A stretch of 64,000 bases of DNA, from the NCBI GenBank assembly GCA_963082875.1, contig OY720098.1, forward strand, positions 15,934,001 through 15,998,000. Direction: 5' to 3'. The translations under genes were made by a program, and so were the position numbers. Below, one piece after another: positions 29,565 through 40,737 of this stretch. The notes beneath the pieces were generated by a model that saw nothing but the letters and a program-made list of their open reading frames with translations, was not told where the DNA came from and ran no database searches. Numbering within the stretch: position 1 is the first letter of the stretch; every line of letters starts with the position of its first letter. This DNA comes from Corella eumyota. Lineage: Eukaryota; Chordata; Ascidiacea; Phlebobranchia; Corellidae.

Positions 29565-32500
29565 TTACGCATTTTTTTGGCCCTGATACAAAAATGGATT
29601 ATGATCGAGAAGAAAAAAATCATCGGAATACAATTCTCTTAATATATCAACATATGATTTGTCTATACTACTAAAGGCCAACTGTGTTGCTTGGTCTTTA
29701 ATTACAGAGGGTCTGTCCTTTGGAAAATTTATCTTATTTTGAGTAAAATTTGTGTGCGCTTGAATGTAGTCAAGCAGTCTTTGGGACTCTGGTACTACGT
29801 TGTCGAATCTTATAACGTAGCTGTATTGGTAATCACAGGGCATACATAAATCTGTCTGTGGTATCCAATGACCGTCCATTTGTTCTTTTAAACCATTGTG
29901 ATATTCGTCGATCACATGCCTTAAAGTAATGAAAAAGTGTTACACATAGGCTAGAAGCACACAAGACTAAATTTGTAAAGTAAATCAAGTATAATGTACT
30001 CGATGCATTTAAAACCTAATTTGTGAAAAAAGCCTAGTTTGTCACCTGTTTTAAAAATGTAAAATTTAGGGCAATGATGGTGTATATAACTGCAATTAAC
30101 ATTATAGTACCTGATAAAATGTAGAAACGAAACTTCACCGGTTTTTAACATGTCAGCGAATTTTAAAATTTTCAATTTTTCTGCATCTGAATGTATTTGA
30201 AATGCCGTCAAGTTTTCCATATTTTCAGATGTTAGGTCGGCAATAGTCAACCTGTGGGTACAGTAGTAAGAGTTTTAAACAGTTTTCAAATTTATATATG
30301 TATTATTTAAAGGTGATAGGTTTTTATGTTTTTTTCCATTGGGGTGGGGTGTTCTGTTATGACGTGTTTAAGCTATCTGTGAACGCCAGGGCGAATAGTG
30401 TAGCATTAGTGCGGCTCGAACCCGAAACCTTTCGGCTTGTAGTCCGCTGCCATGACCGCTTAAACACACTACCGGACAAATTTAATTTTTTTTTTGTATA
30501 GAATTGCTAGATTATTTACGATCAACAGCTTTGCAGGCGTTGTGGATTTTTTTACTATGCAGAGGGGATGTACCAAAAACGAAATAACTTAGTTTAAATA
30601 GAAACAACTATTTTTCCCAGAAATTTTGCACAAATGTTCGATATAAACGTACCACATTTATTGACGTCATGTTTAGCCTAACTTATTTAAATTTAAGCTT
30701 AGTTTTAATCGCCACTACATGTTAACCGCAGTTTGGTGTTACATTTCGTTCATATGCAAATCAAGATAGTTTATGCCATATACGGTTAACAGTCAGTAAA
30801 TGATATTTATTATTGGTTATATTAAGTTAAAGAAAACAGTTTTACAGCTTTAGGCAAAGCAAGGTTTTTCTTGTATATTTAATTATTTTAAGTTCAAAAA
30901 AAAAACAACCACAATTTTTTATAACACAAATAAAACTTAAAAAAAAAATTAATCGTTACATATAAATTGCAGATGCTATTTAATACAACTCGACTTTAAT
31001 ACTTACGTTGAATTGATTTCAGTTAAGTATCGCTCTGCTTCCTTTTTAGCTATTTTCCTGCCTAGCGTTTCCCTGTACCAAGTAGCTTTTGACCTGTTGG
31101 TTAGTTTGTCGCTATAAGCTGAAACCAAACGCTCAAACGGATGACGGGTAAGAAAGAACGAAAGGTAACTTTGCATTTTTGAAATTGCGATTGTCTCATT
31201 TGCCAAACTGCAAAACAAGAAATATTTAAAAAATAAGAATTACTATATATGTTTATGCATGTATATTGTACGTCTTTGTTAGTACAGTAAATTAAAACTA
31301 ATAAATAATAATACAAAATACAAAGGTTAGAATACTTTTTATGCAATAAAACATCAAATATAGTTATATTTACTTTCTAAAGGTCTTTAGGTAAATTTCC
31401 TTGTAACCAAATTTACGAAATTGTGTTTCGCCTTTAAATCCGCCCAATCGTAATAACAGGATTTGCCACGTGGTGCTTGCAATCTGTTTTTAAAGAAAAT
31501 AGTAAGTTAAACATTTTAGCGTTTGTTGATTGTTAGTTATAGGAATAGATGCGTTAAATTAGCAGTCTTTGCAATACATTTCAAACTTTAGTTTTAAAAT
31601 TTGTTATAAATAAAATTTGTTATAAATGTATAAAATTTGTTATAAATATTTTTTTTAAATTTGTTATAAATATTTTTATCTTACTTTTGGTACTTCACAC
31701 ATAACCACTTTGATATCGTCATGATATTTGAGACTTGATTTACTTAAGGGTCTACTCGAATGATTAAGTGTCCTGCAGCGTTCTGAAATGTTAATAAGTC
31801 TGGTTCTGTACGGTTCTTCCATTGCAACTTCGTGGATCTTTGGCACTAAGAAAAAAAAAGATGTGATGTTTTTAGTTTGTTATTAACAGTATTTTTCTAC
31901 TTAATGTTGTTTTTATTAGTAAATTAATGTGTGTTGTTTATTTAATTTAAATTTACTTGTTTCTTTGGGGTCATTTTCTTCATGTTTTTCTTCGTTTGAA
32001 TTGTTTTTGTTATCTTCGGTATATTGTTCTGCTTCTAACTTTTCTATTATTTCTACACTTTGTTGTTGTTGGGTCGTTTCTGCTTGTTTGTCTTGATGTT
32101 GTTGTTGTTTTAATTTTTCTTCTTTCTCGTCTTTGAGGTGTTGTAATCTTGCTTTCTCTTCCTCTTCCCCTTGATTCTGTTGTCTTAATTTTTCTTCTGC
32201 ATCGTCCTTTTTTCGTTGTTGTTTTACTCTTTCTTCTTCTTTCTTTTGTTGTTGATGCTGTCTTATTTCCCCTTCATCTCTCTCATATTGTTGTTGTTTT
32301 ACCATTTTTTCTTCTTCATCGTGTTGTTGTTGTTTTAATATTCCTTTTTCTTCTTGTTGTGCTTCTGTTTCTTCTTTTATAAATTCGTTCTCTTTTTCTT
32401 CTGTAAACTCTATTTTGTCATAAATATTCTCAATATAGTTTTTAAAATTTAACTCTTGTTTATTTAATGTAATTTCTTCATAATTTAGTCTATTTTGATT

Positions 32501-32626
32501 TTCTGATTCCTCAAATAAAGGCACAAGTCGTTTTTGCTTGGAATGCAAAAAATAATACATAAAAAACATAAATACTAATGGCAAGATAATTAAACGTAGT
32601 TGAGATCGTTTTAAACACAAAGGCAT
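29565..32626 (-). CDS. carbohydrate sulfotransferase, copy B, with long Gln/Glu-rich stem
   Basis: Six exons join in phase to 545 residues: 31957-32626, 31685-31845, 31374-31483, 31007-31207, 30111-30251 and 29565-29919. The catalytic part is almost the same as copy A: CEVPKIASTTWQ for the 5'-phosphosulfate site, [16 protein letters not shown] for the 3'-phosphate site and [15 protein letters not shown]. The membrane anchor at about residues 11-28 (LIILPLVFMFFMYYF) is followed by a stem of about 190 residues very rich in Gln, Glu and Lys, with repeats such as KQQQHDEEEK and RQQNQGEEEEK, predicted to form a coiled coil. Copy A has only a short stem. The last residues also differ (QGQKNA here, KGKQPV in copy A). 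It is a Golgi type II enzyme of the CHST8-14 group, acceptor unknown. No mobile element is present in its second intron. Confidence 0.93.
30336..30480 (-). repeat. tRNA-derived SINE, family 2, in copy B
   Basis: Equivalent in position and nearly in sequence to 21071-21217 in copy A: 'gcggctcgaacccgaaacc', 'ggcttgtagtccgctgccat'. It lies in the intron between exons 4 and 5. Confidence 0.8.
31599..31676. repeat. short tandem repeat in intron 2 of sulfotransferase copy B
   Basis: The unit 'aaatttgttataaat' occurs about four times with spacing variation. The matching place in copy A, just beyond the Ty3/Gypsy element, has only a single diverged unit. Confidence 0.75.
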
Positions 32627-34788
32627 ATTAATCTAATTTTTAAACCTGTATACCAAAAATAAAACATCATTTTATATAATAAAACCATATATATTACATA
32701 TATATTCTTATTTTCTAATAATTGATTTGAAAACATTAAAATCGCCTTGCCTGTACTAAATTAACCATGCCAATGTAAAGAATAGGCCTACGCAGCAGTC
32801 TCTTTATATACTTACAACATCATGGATTAAGAAATTATCTTTTACTATAAGCTAACCTAAATTAACTTCAACAAATGACGTTTTTCAACTATATGATTTT
32901 TAATTGAATTCATTAATAAAAAATCCCTTGCTTTACCGTAATATAAAAATTCCTTTTTTTTCATCTGCAGTATACATTTGACACCTACTTAACTTTAAAG
33001 TCTTGAACTTGTTTTTTTTCATCAAGTCGTTACGTAGTTGCCAAAACAAACTTTAGCTATATGGTATTTTAAACGAACGCCATGCAATAAACATACATGT
33101 AATGTTAAGTAACAATAATATAAATAATAATCCTATTTGTTTTCTGCCTAAAATTCTATTAAAGCGTAGTTTTAAATTTAAAGTGTATAATATAATTCAG
33201 GTTCATGTTTTACTCTTTATAAAATTTAATAATAATTAAAAAGGCAATAGAGGAAAAGGAAATAATAATCAACTTTCCTAAGTAAATATAAAACACATTT
33301 TACATTTTCTACACCAACCTCTTGTTAGCTATTACCATTTACTTATAAACTGTATTTATATATTGTGCATTAACATAAATTTGTTAGTTTGGTTATACTA
33401 GTAAATATACAAAAATGTAAAAAAAATAGTTTACCACCATGTATGCTAGCTTTCCTAATATTTTTCGCCTAATTTACTAAAATTTTTAAGTATTCTAAAT
33501 AATGACTAAAAACTTTTTAACTTTTAGTTATAAACCCTTTATTTTAATGAAAAAAGAAATGTCTTACATACATTATAACCTTTAGTAAATATCTAGAATA
33601 TATGACTGAGAAATTTTCTCAACAAACTTCGTTTTAAATATTTTAGCATTCAAAACTGTTGTAGAAAGCAATAGTAGGCACGTAACAATAACCATGCCAC
33701 TAATAGCTTACTGTAGGGTAGGCTATCATTATCAATGTAACAAACTTTTTTTCGCTAAAGCGAATACTTTCAGATATTATGTAGGCGATTTTATCATATA
33801 TTTATTTAAACGTGGTTTTGTTATTAATTGATAATATTTAAAAGATTATTTAATATAAAAGCGCATGTCAACCGTAAAATATGTGCATTTAAAAAAATTA
33901 CCTATTAAATTGATTACTATTTTGTTTCTGGTGATGAATAATTTTTTACTGACAATGGCTAATGCATATGCTCAAAATAACTTAATAAAACAAACTATTT
34001 ATACACCTGAACTGCCTAGGCAGCAATAAAACTATTTGTAACTAATTTCAATTTGTAGTAAATATACTTTTTGTCTTGGATAACACTTTTTAATCAAATA
34101 ACAGTAAACTAAAGTACCTTTCTATTACAATAAAGCTTTATTGCCTAAGGCAACTTAATTATTAGGGCGGTTATAGCGCAGCCTTCGAACGGAATCCCAC
34201 TCATTTCTTTTACTTTCTATTAACACTCTAAATCGCTGGGTGAAAATAAACAAGTTTATTTAATTACCTTGAGCAAAAATTGTTGTAGGAAAACAACGCT
34301 TGTACACACTTGCTTGCTTTATTTAAAGACCAAAAAAAACCTGTGCCTCCATTATTTTATTAAATATAATGTTTAATAGCTTAAGTTGAATGATTCTATA
34401 CGACTATACGTTATCATGTACTAATTACCTTTTTTCTTTCTTTTTTATAAAAAGGAACAAACAGTATGTTATTTTCCAATTAATCAAACCCAATTAATGA
34501 TTAATTGTAACACAATGTCGCTAACTGGTTTTCAGAAACGACAAAAATAACATCAAAAAACATTTTGTTACAGTTAAACTTAAAAAGTTTTGGCAATATT
34601 TGGGTAAAGTTTAAAAAATGTTTATTGACCCAATAATCATCATTTTATTTAGAATTCACAGAGTTTGTCTTGATTTTTTGAATTTTTTTATAAAAACCAC
34701 AAACGACTTCGTCACATTATTGTCTCCCTCCTTTTGCTTGATGTTATATAACACCAATTTTAAACCGAATGAAAAAATTAGTGGTTTG
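32627..34788. other. intergenic region, 2.2 kb
   Basis: Upstream of sulfotransferase copy B and downstream of INTS15, both minus. It is AT-rich. I see no gene, tRNA or SINE copy that I can defend. The promoter of copy B should lie at its left end. Confidence 0.5.
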
Positions 34789-37590
34789 TTAATATACTGA
34801 AGAGATTTCCATAGGTGCCCCATCTATTGAAGATCTACGTTCGTTGCCATAAGCAACTATCTCAAGTAACCTGTAGAAAAATTTTTTTAAATATTAAAAA
34901 AACAAAATTTTAATATTTCTCCTCTGATTTAAACATATAAATAGGTTAATAATTATATTACAATAATAATAGATTACCCATAATATTATGGTTAATCAAT
35001 TATGAATAATATGTGTTTACATTAAAATAATACAACGAATATATGCATAAACAAATCACAAAATAAAAATGACCTTGTTTTTGGTAATGGGTCAGATAAA
35101 CTTTGAAATTGATCTAAAAAATAAAATATTTTAATTATTTTAAATTTATGTTATCAGCGAAAATCAAACCAGCTTCCTTAAGTAGCATGGTGAAGTGTCA
35201 ACTATCGCAATTAAATTATATTTAGTAATAAAAAATACCTTTTGAACAATTTAATACTCTCATTGACATAGCAACTTGACTAATTTGTGCAAATCTATCA
35301 ACCGATAATTCAGTGCTAGTTCCTTTCAAAGGTGGACTTATAGAATCACATAATGATAACAGGTCACCTACTAATGTGTGGACCTGATTTTTACTCCATA
35401 ATTGTAAGTCGGGGTTACCGAGAACAGAACCTTTTGCAATGGCCTTAGGAGAAATAATGTTGATAAAAAAATAAAGGATAATAAAGTTTTTAGACACTTA
35501 TTAATTTAAATGGTACATCATTTTATGCATTTGTTACAAAAACATTAAAGTATCTAATTTTTATTTGACTTACTTTTAGTGCTGGTTTAATTGCCAAAAG
35601 TGATTTTAAAAATGCATAATGTAACATTGAATGTAGTTGAGAATATGTTGGTTTACTGTCTTTGGTTTCATTTGGTATACTGTTCAGGTTTTTATTTAAA
35701 ATTTCATCTGGCGCGAATGGTGATTTTACGCACCATTCTGCCAAACCATCCAATGGTGTAAGTGATAGATTGTCTGGCATATTTTGTGTGGCTTTTATAA
35801 CTGTTCTCCATAATTTATCCATCTAAATTTTTAGTATTTTTAACAAGCTAAACTACTTTTCTACAACCATTTTTGGCTTAAAAATTTCAATAAAATGTTA
35901 AAAAAATTTTAACTACTTTTTTATAAAGTTATTTTTTAATTTAAAAGCTATATTTAAAATACCTATAAAATTACCTGTGATGCAGTACAAAAACATAACG
36001 TGGAATCATTCATTATCCAGTATTGCACTACATCAAGCACTTCATAACATGGCCATACTTGGTTTAAATCCTTTATTTCATTTCCTCTTTGTTTAGACCT
36101 AATTTTAAAAAAAATATTAAAATGTCAAAATTTTATATTTAATGTTATTTATAATTAACATGCAAGTAGGTTGAAGCCATAGGTGTTAGGTTTGAGACCC
36201 ACCTATTGCAATGTTGTTGGTAATAAAAGCATTTAATAGGCAAATCATCCAATTAAAAGATTTAAAAGAAATAATCATAAAAAACTATAAAAATAAAACT
36301 GGCATGTTAAATATAAGCAATTTACAACAAAAAATCAATAGTTAAATTGAAAAAACTTACATTAAGTTATATTTTGAAGTAAGTGCAATCATAAACACGC
36401 AGCAGAATCGTGGACAAATTTCTAGGCAGTTTTTTAAATCCATATTTCCATCTTTCTTTAATACACAATAGTCATTTACTAATTCTGATACCACGAACAT
36501 TGCATGTTGTCTTTCACTGCTCTGCAAAATAGAGTAGTTTAGGGTAAAAATCGATTAATTATAACTAGCTAAATGCCTGCCTTATGGCAGGGATTTTATA
36601 TCCACTCTACAAGCTGAATGTTAATTGTCAATGTATGGTTACAAATGTTGTTATATGATAACTTGCAACTAACATTTGCTAGTAATAATTTACCCACAAC
36701 TACAAATGACAGTTTTTATAATTTGAAGGCTTATAAACTGGACATAAATGTAGTCATGTATATAAGTTAATTAAATTCTATGGCTTATTTGCAGCAATCT
36801 AAATATCACAGTATTCATCACCAATAGGCCAATCCTTTACCTTTATCCATAATGCAGCACACTCCAACACAGCTGATAATTTTGCCACAACTGCAATTGA
36901 AACAAGTTGGCTCAATATTTCTCTCCTATATTCCAAACAATTCTCTCTTGCCATAGAAAACAAGGTTTCGAACACTCGATAACGAACATATTCGTGTTTT
37001 TGTTCTTCTAGATATACACTTACCTCATCAATTAGTTCAAGCTCTTCTAAAGCAGTTAAGCTCTGTTAAATAATTAAACAACAAATTGAATAATGTTTTA
37101 GTAAGTTAATAAGCAAGTGTCTTATTATAAGTAATAAAATTAGACAAAAAATATTTAAGACATGCATGGTGTAGTGGTAAGAACACATGGGTTTCGAACA
37201 TAAGATCCTAGGTGCATTTGTATATGGTGATACAAAAGTTACCAGCAGTTTAGCCAAGAAAGTTGTCCTTTACCCAATTAAAAACAAACTTACCATTATA
37301 ATCTGCACATTTTCTTTTACAAATAAGTTGTATCTACCTTTTTCTTATCATTCCAATCTTTTCCTTCCTTAAACACGATTTCGTCAGTTTTTTGTATCAT
37401 AGTTTCTTTATTATACGACCCAGATCCACTTTGGTTCTAATGACAAATATTACAACAATATTTAAAGGATTATATAAAAAATCCAGCTAATCAGAAATTA
37501 AATTATAGTTAATTATTTTCTTACCTTGAATACATTTTCAAGATTTCGAAGTAGTTCTTTTACAGAAGCACAATATTGTCTTTGATTCAT
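34789..37590 (-). CDS. INTS15: Integrator complex subunit 15 (C7orf26 homolog)
   Basis: Nine exons join in phase to 415 residues (human 449): 37525-37590, 37338-37436, 36841-37062, 36361-36521, 35975-36098, 35574-35822, 35239-35443, 35074-35113 and 34789-34870. Matches to human INTS15 run in order: SLTALEELELIDEVSVYLEE, LVSIAVVAKLSAVLECAALW, ELVNDYCVLKKDG, CPRFCCVFM, LSLTPLDGLAEWCVKSPFAP, YSQLHSMLHYAFLKSLL and LSVDRFAQISQVAMSM. The Pro/His-rich C-terminal tail of the human protein is absent. INTS15 links the Integrator arm module that acts in snRNA 3'-end processing and promoter-proximal termination by RNA polymerase II. The 40-base exon 35074-35113 (peptide QFQSLSDPLPKT) is needed to keep frame. 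It sits in tandem with POLR2I, another component of the same transcription machinery, which may be chance. Confidence 0.92.
37161..37215 (+). repeat. SINE family 1 head fragment
   Basis: 'gcatggtgtagtggtaagaac' is the A-box part of the family 1 head, followed shortly by 'gggtttcgaac'. Only about 55 bases are similar. It lies in the second intron of INTS15. Confidence 0.45.
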
Positions 37591-38123
37591 TATTTTAGTT
37601 TATTTAAAAATATATTTTGTAAGCTTAGTCAAAATTACGACAAGGTACACTAAAAATGGCAGTTAAATTTAATTGTCCACAATGTATAAAACAAAGAGTA
37701 CTATGAGACACAAAATAGGTTTTAATAAACTGTTAAATCATTGAAAACTTTTTTTTTAATTACATTGTAAGAAAAGCAGGTTAAAGGTTCGTAATATATA
37801 ACAATTTAATAAAACTGCTTTACAAAAATACAGCTGTAGTTGTATTAAATTTTTGATCAACAATATTAGTGTAGCTCTTAACTTTACCTATAATTTAAAG
37901 CTCTTGCAGGACATTAAAAAAAAATCGACTAAAAAATTGACTTCTGAGACAACTTTGATCCAATTTTTAAATGGTTTTAGAAACAGATATTTCGATGCAT
38001 TTAGAAAGACAACCAAGTGAGTTATTGTATGTATATATAAAACCAATTTGCTTCAGAAAATGGTTAAATAAAAGGAATTAAAAATTCCACATTTAGGTAG
38101 CCCAATTTTTTTATTATGTATAA
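37591..38123. other. intergenic region between INTS15 and POLR2I
   Basis: A 0.53 kb AT-rich spacer between two minus-strand genes. A minus-strand AATAAA (TTTATT at 38110-38115) lies nine bases beyond the POLR2I stop. The INTS15 promoter probably lies in the rest. Nothing else is seen. Confidence 0.55.
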
Positions 38124-38504
38124 CTAAAGTTGAGTCCACCTATGACCACATTGATGACTTGTACAAACAAAATAAAGTCTCATGCCTTCTTCGTCCCTTG
38201 TCGACTGCGATTGAAAAAACACTGCCTCCTTGTGGTGACACATCGGACACGAGTGATCCTTAGTTCGGGGTAAAGTCGGATCTTGAGCGACATCAGCGAT
38301 AATTTGTGTTAGTTCGTCAACTTCGTGGACAATTTTGTTTACGTAAATACACATATTGTCGGCTTCCATTTGAAAGTCACAGTTACGACATGAGTACAAC
38401 AATATCTTGTTCTGTTTGTCCTCTTTAGGGTACAGCATGTTGTTGCATTCCTGACAAAATTTTATCCCGACGAAACCAGGGCCTTCTACATTATGGGACT
38501 CCAT
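38124..38504 (-). CDS. POLR2I: RNA polymerase II subunit RPB9
   Basis: An intronless frame of 126 residues (human 125). The N-terminal zinc ribbon has [13 protein letters not shown] ... CRNCDF. The C-terminal zinc ribbon has [15 protein letters not shown] ... [10 protein letters not shown]. Both are complete. RPB9 sits at the lobe/jaw of RNA polymerase II and acts in start-site choice, transcript cleavage with TFIIS and fidelity. The start chosen is the ATG at 38504, giving [17 protein letters not shown] as in animal orthologs. The codon just before it is TTG. Its 3' end is very tight, with a polyadenylation signal nine bases after the stop. Confidence 0.98.
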   Translation of the reverse strand: MESHNVEGPGFVGIKFCQECNNMLYPKEDKQNKILLYSCRNCDFQMEADNMCIYVNKIVHEVDELTQIIADVAQDPTLPRTKDHSCPMCHHKEAVFFQSQSTRDEEGMRLYFVCTSHQCGHRWTQL

Positions 38505-39295
38505 CAAAATTTTAAAATTGTATCTATGTAGTCAAAGAAAAATACTTTTCCTACAGAATCTAAAGAAAATTTACAAATGAATTTAAGGTATGTAAGTTTA
38601 TGTTACTAAAAACCGATAAGCATAACAAAATAACTAAAAACAAACAATTTTGATAGCCCTTAAAAACATAAACTAAGCGATAAATTGATGCCATTGAAAA
38701 TGTTTTTTTTATAGTCATGAAAAAGGATTTTGCAGAAACTTAGCATATATATTCAAAGTAATAATACAAATAGTTTAAGTTTAAAACACTTAATATAACA
38801 TATTGCACAAACAACATAGCACAATTAGAATCACTTGTAGTTTACGGTTCTCCAAAAGATCCAGGATAGTAAAATAAATGTGTATTAATTAAAATTATTT
38901 ATTAGGTATATTATATATAAATAGATATTCAGAATATGGAATTAAAATATTTGGCAGGGACTGAAAACTACAAGTAATCCTAAAATTATATATTAAAAAT
39001 AAGGCAAGGCAACAATATAACATATAAAATATATTAAAAATACAGAATTGCAAAGGCATGTGTATATATATATGAAGAAAATATATTTACTGATGTATGG
39101 ATGAAGTTAACTAAGTATATTCTAATATTAGAGATACCCAAGCAAATTTAACATAAATACTATTTAAATATATAATACTACTTTATGACTTTAAAATACT
39201 AATTGTAATGACACCTCTACTACTAGGCAAGATTATACAGCATTTAGGTCTTAACAACATAATGACCAAACACCTAATAGGATGAAATAGCAAGA
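38505..39295. other. intergenic region between POLR2I and ZFYVE21
   Basis: A 0.8 kb AT-rich spacer with a long ATA-rich middle. It should contain the POLR2I promoter and the ZFYVE21 3' UTR. No other gene or repeat is identified. Confidence 0.5.
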
Positions 39296-40021
39296 CTATT
39301 GGATCACCATTGACTGCCTTGCCTCAAATAAAAGTTTAATCGCTTTCTGAAGAGAAGAGAGCCAAGGCAATGAAGATTTCTTGTCCATGGATTTTAAATG
39401 AAGTTTGTAGAATACAGAACCATCATTTTGATCTCTATACTTTATAGTAAAGCCGGTTGGGGTCTGGGATTGTGCGGGAGATGTAATTTCAGGTTTGATT
39501 GCGTTGAACTTGACTTCGGTTACCTTTGTAAGAATGATTTGCGACGGGGTTTTAACAACCTTGTCACTGTGTCTTTTTACAGCAGTAAACTGAAGACTCC
39601 TGTTGTCCTTTGATAGATGACAAGTAAAATCCCCGTAAAAATCATTTTCTTCTTGTCCGTTGATAGAAAAATCATTTCCAGCACATAATATCTTCAGCGA
39701 TTTTCCGTAAAACTCTTCCTCAGACTTCGAGAGAAGAGCACAGTCATAACAATGCCTTACTGGGTCGATAAAATACATCCTCTTCAGCGGAAGCAAATAA
39801 TGGGTACATCGATCGCAGAAGCAACCCCCACATCTTCGACAGTGATGCTTTCTTGTTAGAAAATCAAATGACTTATTGCACGACTTGCAGGTTTTGCTTT
39901 CTTTGTCAGCAATCCAGGTGGGTTCACTTATCGCAAATGGACAAGCAAACCCCTCCGATTCTGGGATCATTCGGAGTCCACTGTTAGAGCGAGACAATTT
40001 TCTACCATTTGGAGAGTCCAT
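39296..40021 (-). CDS. ZFYVE21: FYVE zinc-finger protein, ZFYVE21 ortholog
   Basis: An intronless frame of 241 residues (human 234). The N-terminus (LSRSNSGLRMIPESEGFACP) parallels the human protein. The FYVE domain at about 34-100 keeps the zinc-binding Cys pairs and the phosphoinositide-binding RKHHCRRCGG core, with CFCDRC and DPVRHC. The C-terminal half is a PH-like domain of this family, ending in LPWLSSLQKAIKLLFEARQS. ZFYVE21 binds PI3P on endosomes and promotes focal-adhesion turnover and cell migration. Its start lies 716 bases from the divergent orphan gene to the right. Human ZFYVE21 has introns and this copy has none. Confidence 0.95.
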   Translation of the reverse strand: MDSPNGRKLSRSNSGLRMIPESEGFACPFAISEPTWIADKESKTCKSCNKSFDFLTRKHHCRRCGGCFCDRCTHYLLPLKRMYFIDPVRHCYDCALLSKSEEEFYGKSLKILCAGNDFSINGQEENDFYGDFTCHLSKDNRSLQFTAVKRHSDKVVKTPSQIILTKVTEVKFNAIKPEITSPAQSQTPTGFTIKYRDQNDGSVFYKLHLKSMDKKSSLPWLSSLQKAIKLLFEARQSMVIQ

Positions 40022-40737
40022 GGTAAGAAGATTGATTTTTTAATGGAACATATTGTGTCAGCAAAACTTTAAATAGTAACTCTGATTTTAAAAATGGAAA
40101 AATTTTTTTAATTGTAATAATTATTTCATTGTCATTTGTTAATATTAACAAAGCATTCGAAAATGACTGACTAGCAAAAAAATGACTGACTACCAAAAAA
40201 TTATGAAATTCGCAACACAAAAAACCTTTCTGTTTTACTTCAACAATGCCAATAGAGCTTATGACCATCAACGCGGTGTCACTGCCTTGCTGTCAAAACT
40301 ATGTAGCGCTAAAAAGCACTTTTAATGGATTCAACAACCTAGTGTTGCAGTTATGACATTTTATTATTTGTGTTTCTTACAATCAAGGTGTTTTTTTTCG
40401 TATTTTCGTTATTGGTTTATTTTTTGTACTGTCCTGTAGTTTTTGCATTGTTAACTATACAAACAACTGTTTGTGTCTGATTTTAGCATTTCGTGCTTAC
40501 CTTAAATTATTTATAATGTTACTTATTAGACAATGTGCGGCTCGAATTTTACTAGTCGTAAACGTACGTTTAGTTACAAACCTAAAATGTTAAATTCTAA
40601 CTACATCAGATAGAAAGATAAAAAAATCAATTCTGGTATTATATGTTTAATTTAAAAATAAAAGTTACCACTTAAAATACATAAGGAACAAACGAAAACG
40701 TTTTTATAAAGTTTGGGTTTAGATTCTATTGGTCAAG
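40022..40737. promoter_or_regulatory. shared upstream region of ZFYVE21 and the orphan gene
   Basis: This 0.7 kb region separates two divergent start codons and so should contain both promoters. A short direct repeat (aaaatgactgactagcaaaa / aaaaatgactgactaccaaa) lies at about 40160-40200. I cannot assign a TATA box or named sites. Confidence 0.5.

Noticed and set aside
30298-30501. 67-codon plus-strand frame in a sulfotransferase intron
   Set aside because: It runs through a family 2 SINE. SINE heads often give short open frames, as also at 8436-8654.
32149-32382. Plus-strand Leu/Val/Phe-rich frame that looks like a membrane protein
   Set aside because: It is the antisense reading of the Gln/Glu/Lys repeat in sulfotransferase copy B. 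Such repeats always give a hydrophobic shadow.
34160-34210. tRNA-like string 'ggcggttatagcgcagccttcg'
   Set aside because: No cloverleaf could be drawn. A box B is missing and it does not match either SINE family well.
34789-40021. INTS15-POLR2I-ZFYVE21 as one operon
   Set aside because: All are on the minus strand, but spacers of 0.5-0.8 kb are longer than typical Ciona operon gaps. POLR2I has its own polyadenylation signal and no leader acceptor was seen at the starts.
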